The notes under the pieces were generated by a model. It saw nothing but the letters and a program-made list of their open reading frames with translations. It made no database searches and was not told the origin of the DNA. This document shows positions 1 to 11,567 of a DNA stretch of 64,000 bases, piece after piece (positions within the stretch are counted from its first letter, which is position 1; each line of letters begins with the position of its first letter). Source of the stretch: Maniola hyperantus (lineage: Eukaryota; Arthropoda; Insecta; Lepidoptera; Nymphalidae); contig NC_048556.1 of NCBI RefSeq assembly GCF_902806685.2, positions 11,928,734-11,992,733 of the forward strand, given 5' to 3'. The position numbers and the translations under genes were made by a program.

Positions 1-1191
1 AACGGCAATTTCTCATTTGACAAAAAACATCCAATTTTAATCACATCTACACACCCACTCACTAAATTAATATTTCAAAGCGAACATTTACGTTTAATGC
101 ACGCGGGTCCACAACTTTTACTTGCTTCCATTCGAGAACAAATGTGGCCACTTGGAGGTCGAAATCTAGCAAAAAGTACAGTACACAAGTGCCATCGTTG
201 CTTTCGAATGAAGGCACAACCAACCACACCTGTTATGGGTAATTTGCCTAGGCAACGCCTACAGCCAGGTTACCCATTCCAGACGTCTGGAATGGACTAT
301 GCCGGTCCTATACTCGCACTAAATAGAAAGGGACGGGGTTGTAGAACCATTAAAGTCTATATAGCAATCTTTGTCTGCTTCGCCACTAAAGCATGTCACC
401 TAGAGCTAGTGACAGACCTCTCAAAGGACTCGTTTTTATCTGCGTTACGTCGTTTCATTGCGAGACGTTCTAGACCACTAACATTATTTTCAGATAATGG
501 AACTCAATTCGTAGGTGCTCGTAACGACCTTTATAAGTTCCTCAAAGCTAATTCTGACTCAATTGTGAACTCTATGTCTGATGAAGGCATTGAGTTCAAG
601 TTCATACCAGCGTACGCGCCCCATATGGGCGGCTTATGGGAATCGGGTGTGCGATCGTTCAAATCCCATTTAAATCGTGTCCTAGGAAACGCTCACTTAG
701 ACTTTGAAGATTTATATACCGTTCTTGTTCAAATAGAAGCAATCCTAAATTCACGCCCCCTAACTCCCTTATCACACGACCCACAAGACTTGACTCCTCT
801 GACTCCTGGTCATTTTTTGGTTGGACGACCTCTAACAGCTCTACCAACGCCTGAATTACTGCACATCAAGGAAAATCGACTCACTCGATTTGAAAGATTG
901 GAGCAAATGCGACAACACTTCTGGTCAAGATGGCACAAAGAGTACATCGCGGAATTGCAGCAACGCACCAAATGGCAAACCAGCAAGGGCCTCGTTCTGC
1001 AAGAAGGAACACTCGCGCTAATTAAAGACGAGACATTACCGCCAATGAAGTGGAGTCTCGGCCGTGTAATCAAGGTCCATCCGGGAACCGATGGAGTCTC
1101 TCGAGTTGCAGATTTACAAACTTCGAAAGGAGTAGTGCGTCGTGCATTCAACCGCATCTGTCCTCTTCCGGGGGAGGATGTTCAGAATTAA
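1..1191 (+). CDS. BEL/Pao retrotransposon pol, 3' part (integrase)
   Basis: This is the C-terminal part of a BEL/Pao pol polyprotein, open in frame from the first base of the window. The integrase zinc-binding region is visible around the HKCHRCFRMKAQ motif, followed by DYAGPI, the core motif LFSDNGTQF and the third acidic residue in GGLWESGVRSF. The C-terminus matches the usual end of BEL-type integrases. It is the same sequence as 62566-63756; one coding difference was seen (Glu versus Asp near the C-terminus). The 5' part lies outside the window. The element inserts reverse-transcribed cDNA into the host genome and has no host role here. Confidence 0.93.
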   Translation, partial: NGNFSFDKKHPILITSTHPLTKLIFQSEHLRLMHAGPQLLLASIREQMWPLGGRNLAKSTVHKCHRCFRMKAQPTTPVMGNLPRQRLQPGYPFQTSGMDYAGPILALNRKGRGCRTIKVYIAIFVCFATKACHLELVTDLSKDSFLSALRRFIARRSRPLTLFSDNGTQFVGARNDLYKFLKANSDSIVNSMSDEGIEFKFIPAYAPHMGGLWESGVRSFKSHLNRVLGNAHLDFEDLYTVLVQIEAILNSRPLTPLSHDPQDLTPLTPGHFLVGRPLTALPTPELLHIKENRLTRFERLEQMRQHFWSRWHKEYIAELQQRTKWQTSKGLVLQEGTLALIKDETLPPMKWSLGRVIKVHPGTDGVSRVADLQTSKGVVRRAFNRICPLPGEDVQN

Positions 1192-1520
1192 AATCAATTA
1201 CTACTAAACGAAACAAGTGTCAATTGTGACACATGACAAGACATGACACTTGTCAAAACAACATTCAATGTCAATCAATGAAAAAAAATCAATTCTCATC
1301 TTTATCGTGTCTTTATCTAACAAAGAAAGTTTTCCTAAAAAGAGATGCGCATCTATTAACCATTTAAACAAACAACTAAACATCAATCCCAGCAAGAAAG
1401 GAAGAAAGAAGCCAAAACCAGTGAGTTAAACAAAATTTTCTACGAGAACTTAGCCACTAAGTAATGCCAATAGCTCTAAAAGGTGCTCGGGACCGAATAC
1501 CATATATTACCAAGTCTTTA
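1192..1520 (+). mobile_element. BEL/Pao non-coding tail between pol and 3' LTR
   Basis: Non-coding sequence after the pol stop. Bases up to 1437 match 63757-64000 apart from a 2-bp length difference in an A-run. No LTR start resembling the one inferred at 57130 (TGTGACGTTG) appears before the N gap, so the 3' LTR is probably hidden in or lost at the gap. Confidence 0.75.
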
Positions 1521-1720
1521 NNNNNNNNNNNNNNNNNNNNNNNNNNNNNNNNNNNNNNNNNNNNNNNNNNNNNNNNNNNNNNNNNNNNNNNNNNNNNNNN
1601 NNNNNNNNNNNNNNNNNNNNNNNNNNNNNNNNNNNNNNNNNNNNNNNNNNNNNNNNNNNNNNNNNNNNNNNNNNNNNNNNNNNNNNNNNNNNNNNNNNNN
1701 NNNNNNNNNNNNNNNNNNNN
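1521..1720. other. Assembly gap (200 N)
   Basis: Exactly 200 N, the same length as the gap at 60762, so probably a placeholder rather than a measured size. It should contain the missing 3' LTR of the BEL copy on its left. Confidence 0.97.
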
Positions 1721-2681
1721 ACTCTTCAGGTTGCCACTTGCCACAGCAATGCGTTTTCCTTATTTTTGTGAAACAGTTTAAGATTTAATATGGATAGTTA
1801 GTATGGAAGTATGGATTATTTATAATACAATACACTCAATATACTCATTGGCTCAGTTTGTAAAAGTGATGAACAATTATATTTTTATAGTAACTAACTA
1901 ACTATTTAAAAATGTAAACAATTTTCTGAGATAAAACCACCTTTGAATCAAAATGCATTAGTATAAGTGGTGCGGCCAGCGGTGGCGGCTTTTTAAGCTG
2001 CGACCGTCAACTCGATAAGAAGAAGTGGTGTTAATCAGCAGTACTTACAAATTTTATAATCTTTAAAATAAATTGACAATGCCAAAAGCAATGCTATTCT
2101 TTTCTGCAGAGCATATTATGTAATAATAAAAAGGATATCAATATTTTAAACCTGTCGATTTAGTTGAGTTTAGAGTATTTTGTACCGTCGCAAGACGCGT
2201 CGCAATAGCATTTTTAGGCGTCAGTGGGTTGCGAGATGCAAGGGAGCAAAACACCCCAACCCACGCACCACACCGCATCCCACGTTCACCATCTGCATTA
2301 GTGTGAGTCCTATATCCGTACACAGTACACGAGCGCTTGGAACAATACCTGCGCGAACTCACACTTCCATCGTAGCTTAGAAGCGATTATATAATGGCCG
2401 GGAACTGGAAAACTGTACTAAAAGTAAAATTAGGTATGCGAATTTCACGGGAACTGTAGGAAGTGGGAGATGTCAGATGACTTGACAAAACTTCTAATTT
2501 CATATGGCAACTCCACAAGTCCACATCACAGAGTACTTTTAACATATGTCCACATTCAAACGTCAGAAAATTTGTGTTTGGGTGATTGTAAATTTCTTCA
2601 TGTTTTCTTTTCGTTATTCTTATGGTTTTCCTTTTTCGCTTAGTGTTTAGACTTTAGATGTAGTGTGTAGTGTAGGCAGTG
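1721..2681. other. PCGF3 upstream flank, repeats and 5' UTR
   Basis: No gene is visible. A GC-richer block at about 2170-2375 looks like an interspersed repeat but was not identified. The last ~110 bases before the ATG at 2682 are T-rich and probably contain the promoter and 5' UTR of the PCGF3-like gene; no TATA box stands out. Confidence 0.5.
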
Positions 2682-5600
2682 ATGACCATGGAAAGGAGGA
2701 TCAAGCTGAAGACCCTCAACAGCCACATCACCTGCAAGATCTGCCGCGGATACTTCATCGACGCGACCACGGTCACCGAGTGTCTTCATACGTGTAAGTA
2801 CTTAGACCTTTATTTTTCTTCAAATTGGGTAGTTGTCTTACTATTAATTAACTAAGTACCTAGTTATGTCTTTCGGTTACATTCCTTATTAGTTAAAATG
2901 AATGTGCTAAATGTTAATGACAACATATTTTGCTAACCTTATTTTCTTTTATGGTGCTGAATAATATTATTATTTATTGATTGTATACTAGCTGATGCTC
3001 CCGATTTTGTCCGTTATTATTTAGGTTTTTGGAGATCCAGTGAAACTTTGTTGTTCTTGGGTAATAAGTAATCTGTAGATAAAAATACCACCCATATTTG
3101 TCTGATAAAAAAAGTATCCGAGATTTCCTCAAGTTCAGCTCAGTATTTGAGCTATGAAATGTTACAGACAGACGGATAGACACTTTCACATTTGAGGAGC
3201 TGGCGAACAAAACTGTAGTTACAATAACTTTTATCAAACCACTTGTTTTCCTCAATTCACTAATTAATTAGTTCAATACAAATCTGAACTAATTTCCGCA
3301 AAACAACCTTATATGTCCTGTAGTTGCGACAAAAGTTCATGATTTCAAATGATACGGTTTTGTTTGGCAGCTCCTTATAAATGATGCAGTAACTGTTGAT
3401 TCTGTACCTGGTGTGTTATCACATGGTGTGTATGTTCCAGTCTGCAAGAGTTGCCTGGTGAAGCACTTGGAGGAGAACAACACGTGTCCAACATGCAACA
3501 TAGTGATCCACCAGTCGCACCCCCTACAGTACATCAGCTTCGACAGAACCATGCAGGACATTGTCTACAAACTGGTGCCCGATCTGCAGGACAGTGAGTA
3601 TCATCAGCTAACATATAACATAGTGATCCACCAGTCGCACCCCCTACAGTACATCAGCTTCGACAGAACCATGCAGGACATTGTCTACAAACTGGTGCCC
3701 GATCTGCAGGACAGTGAGTATCATCAGCTAACATATAACATAGTGATCCACCAGTCGCACCCCCTACAGTACATCAGCTTCGACAGAACCATGCAGGACA
3801 TTGTCTACAAACTGGTGCCCGATCTGCAGGACAGTGAGTATCATCAGCTAACATATAACATAGTGATCCATCAGTCGCACCCCCTACAGTACATCAGCTT
3901 CGACAGAACCATGCAGGACATTGTCTACAAACTGGTGCCCGATCTGCAGGACAGTGAGTATCATCAGCTAACATATAACATAGTGATCCATCAGTCGCAC
4001 CCCCTACAGTACATCAGCTTCGACAGAACCATGCAGGACATTGTCTACAAACTGGTGCCCGATCTGCAGGACAGTGAGTATCATCAGCTAACATATAACA
4101 TAGTGATCCATCAGTCGCACCCCCTACAGTACATCAGCTTCGACAGAACCATGCAGGACATTGTCTACAAACTGGTGCCCGATCTGCAGGACAGTGAGTA
4201 TCATCAGCTAACATATAACATAGTGATCCATCAGTCGCACCCCCTACAGTACATCAGCTTCGACAGAACCATGCAGGACATTGTCTACAAACTGGTGCCC
4301 GATCTGCAGGACAGTGAGTATCATCAGCTAACATATAACATAGTGATCCACCAGTCGCACCCCCTACAGTACATCAGCTTCGACAGAACCATGCAGGACA
4401 TTGTCTACAAACTGGTGCCCGATCTGCAGGACAGTGAGTATCATCAGCTAACATATAACATAGTGATCCACCAGTCGCACCCCCTACAGTACATCAGCTT
4501 CGACAGAACCATGCAGGACATTGTCTACAAACTGGTGCCCGATCTGCAGGACAGTGAGTATCATCAGCTAACATATAACATAGTGATCCACCAGTCGCAC
4601 CCCCTACAGTACATCAGCTTCGACAGAACCATGCAGGACATTGTCTACAAACTGGTGCCCGATCTGCAGGACAGTGAGTATCATCAGCTAACATATAACA
4701 TAGTGATCCATCAGTCGCACCCCCTACAGTACATCAGCTTCGACAGAACCATGCAGGACATTGTCTACAAACTGGTGCCCGATCTGCAGGACAGTGAGTA
4801 TCATCAGCTAACATATAACATAGTGATCCACCAGTCGCACCCCCTACAGTACATCAGCTTCGACAGAACCATGCAGGACATTGTCTACAAACTGGTGCCC
4901 GATCTGCAGGACAGTGAGTATCATCAGCTAACATATAACATAGTGATCCACCAGTCGCACCCCCTACAGTACATCAGCTTCGACAGAACCATGCAGGACA
5001 TTGTCTACAAACTGGTGCCCGATCTGCAGGACAGTGAGTATCATCAGCTAACATATAACATAGTGATCCACCAGTCGCACCCCCTACAGTACATCAGCTT
5101 CGACAGAACCATGCAGGACATTGTCTACAAACTGGTGCCCGATCTGCAGGACAGTGAGTATCATCAGCTAACATATAACATAGTGATCCATCAGTCGCAC
5201 CCCCTACAGTACATCAGCTTCGACAGAACCATGCAGGACATTGTCTACAAACTGGTGCCCGATCTGCAGGACAGTGAGTATCATCAGCTAACATATAACA
5301 TAGTGATCCATCAGTCGCACCCCCTACAGTACATCAGCTTCGACAGAACCATGCAGGACATTGTCTACAAACTGGTGCCCGATCTGCAGGACAGTGAGTA
5401 TCATCAGCTAACATATAACATAGTGATCCACCAGTCGCACCCCCTACAGTACATCAGCTTCGACAGAACCATGCAGGACATTGTCTACAAACTGGTGCCC
5501 GATCTGCAGGACAGTGAGTATCATCAGCTAACATATAACATAGTGATCCACCAGTCGCACCCCCTACAGTACATCAGCTTCGACAGAACCATGCAGGACA

Positions 5601-8512
5601 TTGTCTACAAACTGGTGCCCGATCTGCAGGACAGTGAGTATCATCAGCTAACATATAACATAGTGATCCACCAGTCGCACCCCCTACAGTACATCAGCTT
5701 CGACAGAACCATGCAGGACATTGTCTACAAACTGGTGCCCGATCTGCAGGACAGTGAGTATCATCAGCTAACATATAACATAGTGATCCATCAGTCGCAC
5801 CCCCTACAGTACATCAGCTTCGACAGAACCATGCAGGACATTGTCTACAAACTGGTGCCCGATCTGCAGGACAGTGAGTATCATCAGCTAACATATAACA
5901 TAGTGATCCATCAGTCGCACCCCCTACAGTACATCAGCTTCGACAGAACCATGCAGGACATTGTCTACAAACTGGTGCCCGATCTGCAGGACAGTGAGTA
6001 TCATCAGCTAACATATAACATAGTGATCCATCAGTCGCACCCCCTACAGTACATCAGCTTCGACAGAACCATGCAGGACATTGTCTACAAACTGGTGCCC
6101 GATCTGCAGGACAGTGAGTATCATCAGCTAACATACAGCAGCAACAACTTCTTTGCTTGGTTGTCATTTCTGAAATTGCCTATTTACCATTTGTCATGGA
6201 ATTTCCAAAAATTCTTTGTTAGTGAGAATTCTCATCATCATCATCAAAAAGAACCTATCAAGTACTAGCTACTAAAATTTTATTCTCTAAAGTCCAAGTC
6301 TGTTAATTGATCAGTCAGTCAATCAGGACAAGTCTTTTAATTGATCAGTCAGTCAATCAGGACAAGTCTTTTAATTGATCAGTCAGTCAATCAGGACAAG
6401 TCTTTTAATTGATCAGTCAGTCAATCAGGACAAGTCTTTTTACGTGGATTGATGGATAGACAAATCTTTTCAAATGTATAGATGAGTTACCAGAGTAACA
6501 GGTTTTTGAAAATCTTGTGGAAACACTTTGATTTTCTGGGATAAAATGTAGCCTATGTCACTCTCCAGGTCTTTTCATATAAAAAATCATGTTGATTCAT
6601 TAATCCTTTTCATTGGTCTGCAGTGCTTGCATGTGGAAATAAGTTGTGTATTCAAGTTCCAACAGATAAAAGTAGGAGAAAAACTTGGTTTAAAATTGCG
6701 AGAATAGTAGATAATACCCTATTGAACTGATCCACAAATGTTGCATTGCAGATGAAATCAAACGGGAGCGAGACTTCTACCGCGCGCGCGGCCTGCCCTG
6801 CCCCAAGGACGCAGCCCTGGCGGCCGACAAGCCTGGTGCTGGGGACGAGCCCGAGCAGCCGGACAACACTGACTCCCACAGGAAAGATGAACAGGTAAGT
6901 ATTATTAGGGCTCCGGTGAGGGCGGAGTGGACATTACACATGGATTGAGGAGATGGCCAACAGAAGCAGACTAGTGCTCTCTAACTCAAACACATTTTTA
7001 TAGTCTTGGTCTATTAACGTCAATTCCTGTTATTATTTTCTACTACTAATTGGGCAAAAATATAAAACCCTTTATATATTAAATAAACTAGATATCCTAT
7101 GGAAACACTAAAAATCTGGTCTAGTTGAAGTTTTTACTCATCCCAAAATCACTCAATGTGCAATCAGCAGTTTTGACTTCGATATGTCCTGACTTACTGA
7201 CTGACTCAACACCCAGCCCAAGAAACCCACCTAGGAAGCTGAAATTATGCACATAGGTTCCTTCTATAATGCCGACAAAGAATAAAGTCAAATTTTTGTG
7301 GTGTATAGTTGTAGTTGACATAATTAATCTCCTGTGATAGCCTTGTGGTTAGGATGTCTGTCTTCTTTCAGAGGTCGCAGGTTTGATCCTAGGCACGCAC
7401 CTCTAATTTAATTTAGGCATTTTAATTAATTAAATATCATTTGCTTTAACGGTGAAGGAAACATCGTGAGGAAACCTGCATGTGTGTTAAGTCTACCAAT
7501 CCGCACATAGCCAGCGGGGTAAACTATGGACAAAACTCTTCTCACTCTGAGAGGAGACCCGTACTCCGTAGTGAGCTGCATGATGATGGATTGCTCTGTC
7601 CAGGTGAACGTGTGCCTGGAGTGCATCTCCACGTCGCTGCGCACGCTGAAGCGCAGCTTCATCCGCTGCTCCGCGCAGGCCACCATCACACATCTCAAAA
7701 AATTTGTAGCTAAAAAAGTTTTGAACGGCATGGACAAGTATAGAGAAGTGAGTATACTACTGTTATCTCTGACATTCTCAATAATCAGTTCAAGGTCACC
7801 AGCTTTAGGGTATCCGAAGGGTGCCAATGGGATCTTATTACTAAGCCTCCGCTATCTGGTTGTCTTCTCATATCACCATATCAGTACTCTTATTATAAAT
7901 GTGAAAGTGTGTTTGTTTGTTGGTTTGTCCTATCATCACGTCGCAACGGATTGACGTGATTTTTTGCATAGGAATAAAGACCTGGAGAGTGACATAGGCT
8001 ACTTTTTATCCCAGAAAATCAGAGTTCCCACAGGATTTTTAAAAACCTAATTCCATGCTTACGAAGTCGCAGGCATCAGTCATACCATAATAGGTGGACA
8101 GTTGAAATTGTTATTGCTACTATAACAACAAATAATAATAATTGATTGAAGAGAAGAAATGAGGAGATCTGTAGGAGAGCCACACACTACATTGCGCAGT
8201 GGGTTGTGAAGGCAGAAGCTGAAGTGGCAATAGGCAGATGTCGGGTCCCAAGGTGCACTTGGTGACAATTACATGTAACAAGTTGCAGCCGCTGGATGGC
8301 GGCGGCGCAAGACTGGCTAGTGGAAGAACCTATGTCCAGCTGTGGACGTCGGTTGATGATGATGGCAACTTATGTTTTGTTGACAGATTGACATCCTCTG
8401 CAACGACGAGCTGCTAGGCAAGGACCACACACTAAAGTTTGTGTACGTGACGCGGTGGAGGTTCCGCGACCCGCCTCTGCGTCTGCAGTACCGCCCCAAG
8501 ATCGACCTGTAG
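2682..8512 (+). CDS. PCGF3: Polycomb group RING finger protein 3 (l(3)73Ah type)
   Basis: Five exons: 2682-2793, 3441-3593, 6752-6894, 7604-7747 and 8387-8512 (678 nt, 225 aa); all junctions are GT-AG and keep frame. A second ATG at 2688 is the start usual for the family (MERRIKLKTL). The C3HC4 RING is formed by C18, C21, C34, H36, C39, C42, C53 and C56, then the conserved IVIHQSHPLQYISFD stretch. The last ~90 residues match the RAWUL ubiquitin-like domain. PCGF proteins pair with RING1/Sce in variant PRC1, which ubiquitinates histone H2A in the nucleus. Introns are 647, 3158, 709 and 639 nt. Intron 2 is unusual because it holds 21 extra copies of the end of exon 2 with its donor; the stated model uses the first donor. 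A poly(A) signal AATAAA lies at 8827. Confidence 0.95.
3497..6135 (+). repeat. 22 x 120-bp array of exon 2 end plus splice donor
   Basis: The period is exactly 120 bp for 22 units. Each unit carries the codons for PCGF3 residues 57-88, the donor GTGAGT and about 20 bp of intron. The only variation seen is a synonymous C/T (His codon), in run order C3 T4 C3 T1 C3 T2 C3 T3. The first copy continues from unique exon sequence at its left; the last runs into unique intron at 6136. The period equals 40 codons without stops, so the whole array reads open as one 951-codon frame. Use of any later donor would insert multiples of 40 aa and keep the phase of exon 3. Confidence 0.97.
6305..6440. repeat. 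4 x 34-bp tandem repeat in PCGF3 intron 2
   Basis: Four perfect copies starting at 6305, 6339, 6373 and 6407. The unit contains GATCAGTCAGTCAATCAGG, like the GATCAGTCAGTCAG motif in the Helitron-like/SINE fragments of this window (for example near 45630 and 48230). It probably grew from such a fragment. Confidence 0.95.
6525..6600 (-). mobile_element. Helitron-like fragment
   Basis: Short reverse-oriented piece sharing the TAGCCTATGTCACTCTCCAG segment with the copies at 7884 and 49755. Confidence 0.55.
7331..7590 (+). mobile_element. tRNA-derived SINE abutting PCGF3 exon 4
   Basis: The head resembles a pol III A box (GATAGCCTTGTGGTTAGGA) and a degenerate B box (GGTTTGATCCT). The body shares the CTTTAACGGTGAAGGAAACA and GAGGAGACCCGTACTC blocks with the copies at 38765, 43905 and 47168, and the tail is TGATGATGGA. 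The tail ends only 13 nt before exon 4, so the branch point of that intron probably lies in SINE sequence. Confidence 0.85.
7884..8080 (+). mobile_element. Helitron-like non-autonomous element, degenerate
   Basis: It starts with a TTATTATAAATGTGAAAGTG block and ends with a degraded form of the GTCGCGGGCATCATCTAGT end seen at 8751. It belongs to the same family as 40183 and 49755. Confidence 0.65.
8150..8364 (+). mobile_element. LINE (RTE-type) 3' end
   Basis: It ends in CCTATGTCCAGCTGTGGACG and a TTGATGATGATGG tail, the same tail as at 22500 and 42700. The tail stops 22 nt before PCGF3 exon 5. Confidence 0.65.
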
Positions 8513-8526
8513 TTAATCTTACTTAG

Positions 8527-8751
8527 TCCATACTAATATTATAAATGCGAAAGTGTATCTGTCTGTCTGTCTGCTTGCCTGCTAGCTTTTCACAGCTCAA
8601 CTGTTAAACCGATTTTGATGAAATTTCGCACAGAGGTAGCTTACATCCCAGGGATGGACACAGGCTACTTTTTATCTCGAAAAATTAATGAGTTCCTACG
8701 GGATTAAAAAAACTTAGATCCACGCGGATGAGGTCGCGGGCATCATCTAGT
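8527..8751 (+). mobile_element. Helitron-like non-autonomous element (Lep1-like)
   Basis: It begins TCCATACTAATATTATAA and ends CATCATCTAGT after a GC-rich CACGCGGATGAGGTCGCGGG segment. A TC start and a CTRRT end after a short hairpin are Helitron hallmarks. It lies in the 3' UTR or just downstream of PCGF3. The assignment rests on the termini; no Rep/helicase coding is present. Confidence 0.7.
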
Positions 8752-8903
8752 ATACTACCAATGATGCTGCAAACTTGTAAACGTGACGTTTTAGTTGTAT
8801 TGCATAACAGTTAATGTACCCAATGTAATAAAATAATGTATTGCTAGTATGTTACTGTCCAGGCCGGAAATAAAGCTATTTACGGCCGAGTACTTCCTAA
8901 TTG

Positions 8904-9150
8904 GGTATTTGACTACATCAAAAATAAATTATTTCTCAGTGATTATTAAGTAGAGGGTCTTCCAGAATATGTAAGATCTACGTCATTTGTCAGTTTTAAG
9001 TGTAATAACCATTTTAAATTATCGACTAAACTAAAAAAGTACGTCATTATGATGTGACGTCACATTCCAGTATTTCATAGAATATCGCATACTAAGTGCG
9101 CGTTTTGACGTTTGACAAAAAGTTACTGTTTTGACTAGTTGTCAAATACC
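8904..9150. mobile_element. MITE with GGTATTTGAC termini
   Basis: The termini GGTATTTGACTAC and GTTGTCAAATACC are inverted, about 247 bp apart. A related piece lies at about 27905-28110, sharing the TCAAAAATAAATTATTTCT block and a GACGTCACAT core. It appears nested in another repeat, whose ends lie at 8852-8895 and 9165-9300. Confidence 0.7.
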
Positions 9151-11017
9151 GTATTGATTTTAAAATTTAGTTTAAAAGGACTCGGTCAGTGGACGATACA
9201 TCAGCCGAGTCCTTGTAAGCGAAACAAGATCTTTAATTAGGTAGTATGTCGGCCGACACTTGTATAGTACTGTTTTCTCATTTGCGAGGAAACAGTAAAC
9301 AAATTAATTCAACGAAAACTCACAGTTGGCTAGTTTTTGTGAAACGGGAATTGGGAAGATGGGAGAACATACAGGAACTGGTCCGCTAAAGTTAGCCGCT
9401 TAAGTTAGAACTTATGTTAGACAGCAAAAAAGTCAGCATTATCATTTATCACCAAAAAGACAAGTTATTTCAAAGAGACAAAAATTATTATGTATGTACC
9501 ATACTGAGTATTATGAAATAATACCAGAAATTAAATTTACAAACTGTAAGAGTTTCATCAAAATCGGTTTAGTAGAAATTAAGGCATTGTTTCCTGTCCT
9601 ATAGGTAATAAGAGATAATAGGTGTAATAAGTTGAAACTTAGTAACTTTTGTACATTTAGCTAATAAGAAGATTTTGGGGCTCCCTTTTAGTTGTTATTG
9701 TAAACTAAATTTTATTAGAAATTTTTTAATAGAAATATTTTCAGTTCTTTTTCTTTTAATCTCGAGTGTAGCTTCTTCTATACAAGTTGCACAAACTGAC
9801 ATATTGACTGACTGACTGATAGATGTCGCAGAGAAATGCTATAAACCCCTATATTATGCTATAATGTCCCTAATTTAACCTAACTTAACATTTTGGTACT
9901 CAGATTTCGTTCTGAATCACATTCGATATAATCACAAAATCCCAGAAGTAGAAGAAGAGACAAAATGTAAAGTTAGATTAGGTTACATTAGAACGTAAAC
10001 AAGTAAGTGTAAACAACCTACGTGCACTTAGGTTCTGTTGGGTAATATTATCTGGAGTTTCACTATCTTATCATGGATATCACTACATTTGTTTAGTGAG
10101 ATAGTCTAATTGATGTCGTTTTAACATTTCCCGGGGTTTCACCATATCCCTGAGGGATATGGCCAAATCCTGGTTACATACATTACAAGTTACAAACAAC
10201 CTCGAAATAGATTCCCACTAAACAATATTCGGAGTTTTATACACGCAAAGCCGGGTCGGGCTAGCTAGTCTGTCTGATAAACCGTCAACCCTGGGACAAA
10301 TCCTAAACACATTACAATATAGCTGGCAGATGTATGCCAACGTTAATTCTTAACACAAAAAGTTACACTCGAGGTTCCAATAAATTTTTTTTTTGTTTTC
10401 CTTTCTCAGTTTGTCTTTTTTAAGTTGTTGTTTTGTTGTTAGAGAAGTATTTTTTGTTACGCTACCATGTTTTTATTATTTGTGGAATTGATTTGGTGAA
10501 CCAGTCCACGTTTTGTAATATAAGTTAGAAGACAATTCATAGAAAACGATTATTGAACAGTTAATTGTATGTATGTGTAAATAAATTATTTGAATACATT
10601 TTGAATTTTATTGTGAACCAGTACCACCTGTTGGAGGGACTATGGGAGTGTGTATACAAACTTAATTCGCTATAATCCGCCACAGACCCTTGAATGTGGA
10701 AATTATTAAATAAAACTTGAACAATAAAATCATGAAAACATTTATTTCGTTTCAAAAATATTAATTTATCTACATAAAATAATTTAGCTTAAACTAAAAA
10801 TAATTTCAGATCATTAAAATGTTATTAATTCTAAGCAAATTTGTCATGGCTGCACTAAAAACCACATAATAAATATTTGCCACAAAAAACTATATTCGAG
10901 TGTTGTACCCAATAAATAAATAAATATAATTCAGGTACTGTATTAAAGTAGGTGTTTCATCTGATTTTTGTTCTGGTAGACTAGAATACTCTATTATTCC
11001 AATTTTCCAATATAATG
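9151..11017. other. Intergenic AT-rich DNA, no gene seen
   Basis: Contains the right half of a composite repeat (9165-9300, AAAAGGACTCGGTCAGTGG). The rest is AT-rich sequence without convincing ORFs, RNA genes or coding similarity. Confidence 0.5.
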
Positions 11018-11152
11018 CGTACAAAATGAGATCTGACATGATGATCTGTCATGTCAAAAGTAGGACTTTAGTTCGTATTTTAAAGGTGAACCGTGCTTTT
11101 GACATGACATTGACACAGAGTAAAAATGGCGAGTGAGTTCTCATTTTGTACG
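11018..11152. mobile_element. MITE with CGTACAAAATGAG termini
   Basis: Perfect 13-bp inverted ends CGTACAAAATGAG, 135 bp in total. The core shares the TTTTAAAGGTGAACCGT and TTTGACATGA blocks with the element at 32682, so both belong to one family with diverged ends. Confidence 0.8.
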
Positions 11153-11567
11153 GACTAAATACATATTTTTCCATAGTACCTCCATGTTTTTGTAGAGTAG
11201 AACTAAAATTCATCAATTTTTTATTATTAGTCCTTTCAACATCGAAAAGAAAGAAAAAGATGAAGATACTCTGAATTTAGTTTAGACATCAGAATCGACT
11301 CTACTGTCAATTTAACTGATATGAAAAATTAAGATCCCTGTACATTAGTGGTGCACTATTTTTAGTACGAAAATACTCTCACATACAAACGTTACCTTTA
11401 ACTTAAAAAAATGAGTATTTGAGATAACATCACAAATCACATAGCTTCTCTTGGAACACCTCAAAAGGAAAAAGGATCCCTTAAGGATCATTTTGTTTGC
11501 CCGTTTGTCTGTTGTCCTTTTTCTCAGGAGCGCATAGAGGTTCCTCTTTCCACTATTGCACAGATCA

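Noticed and set aside
3413..6268. A single 951-codon ORF with 22 protein repeats, as a stand-alone repeat-protein gene
   Set aside because: It is the read-through of exon 2 and the 120-bp array. The family protein and downstream exons show that splicing at a donor is needed; the ORF is open only because the period is a multiple of three.
8080..8499. Minus-strand ORFs of about 60 codons over PCGF3 exon 5 and its intron
   Set aside because: Shadow frames of the exon and of the LINE tail.
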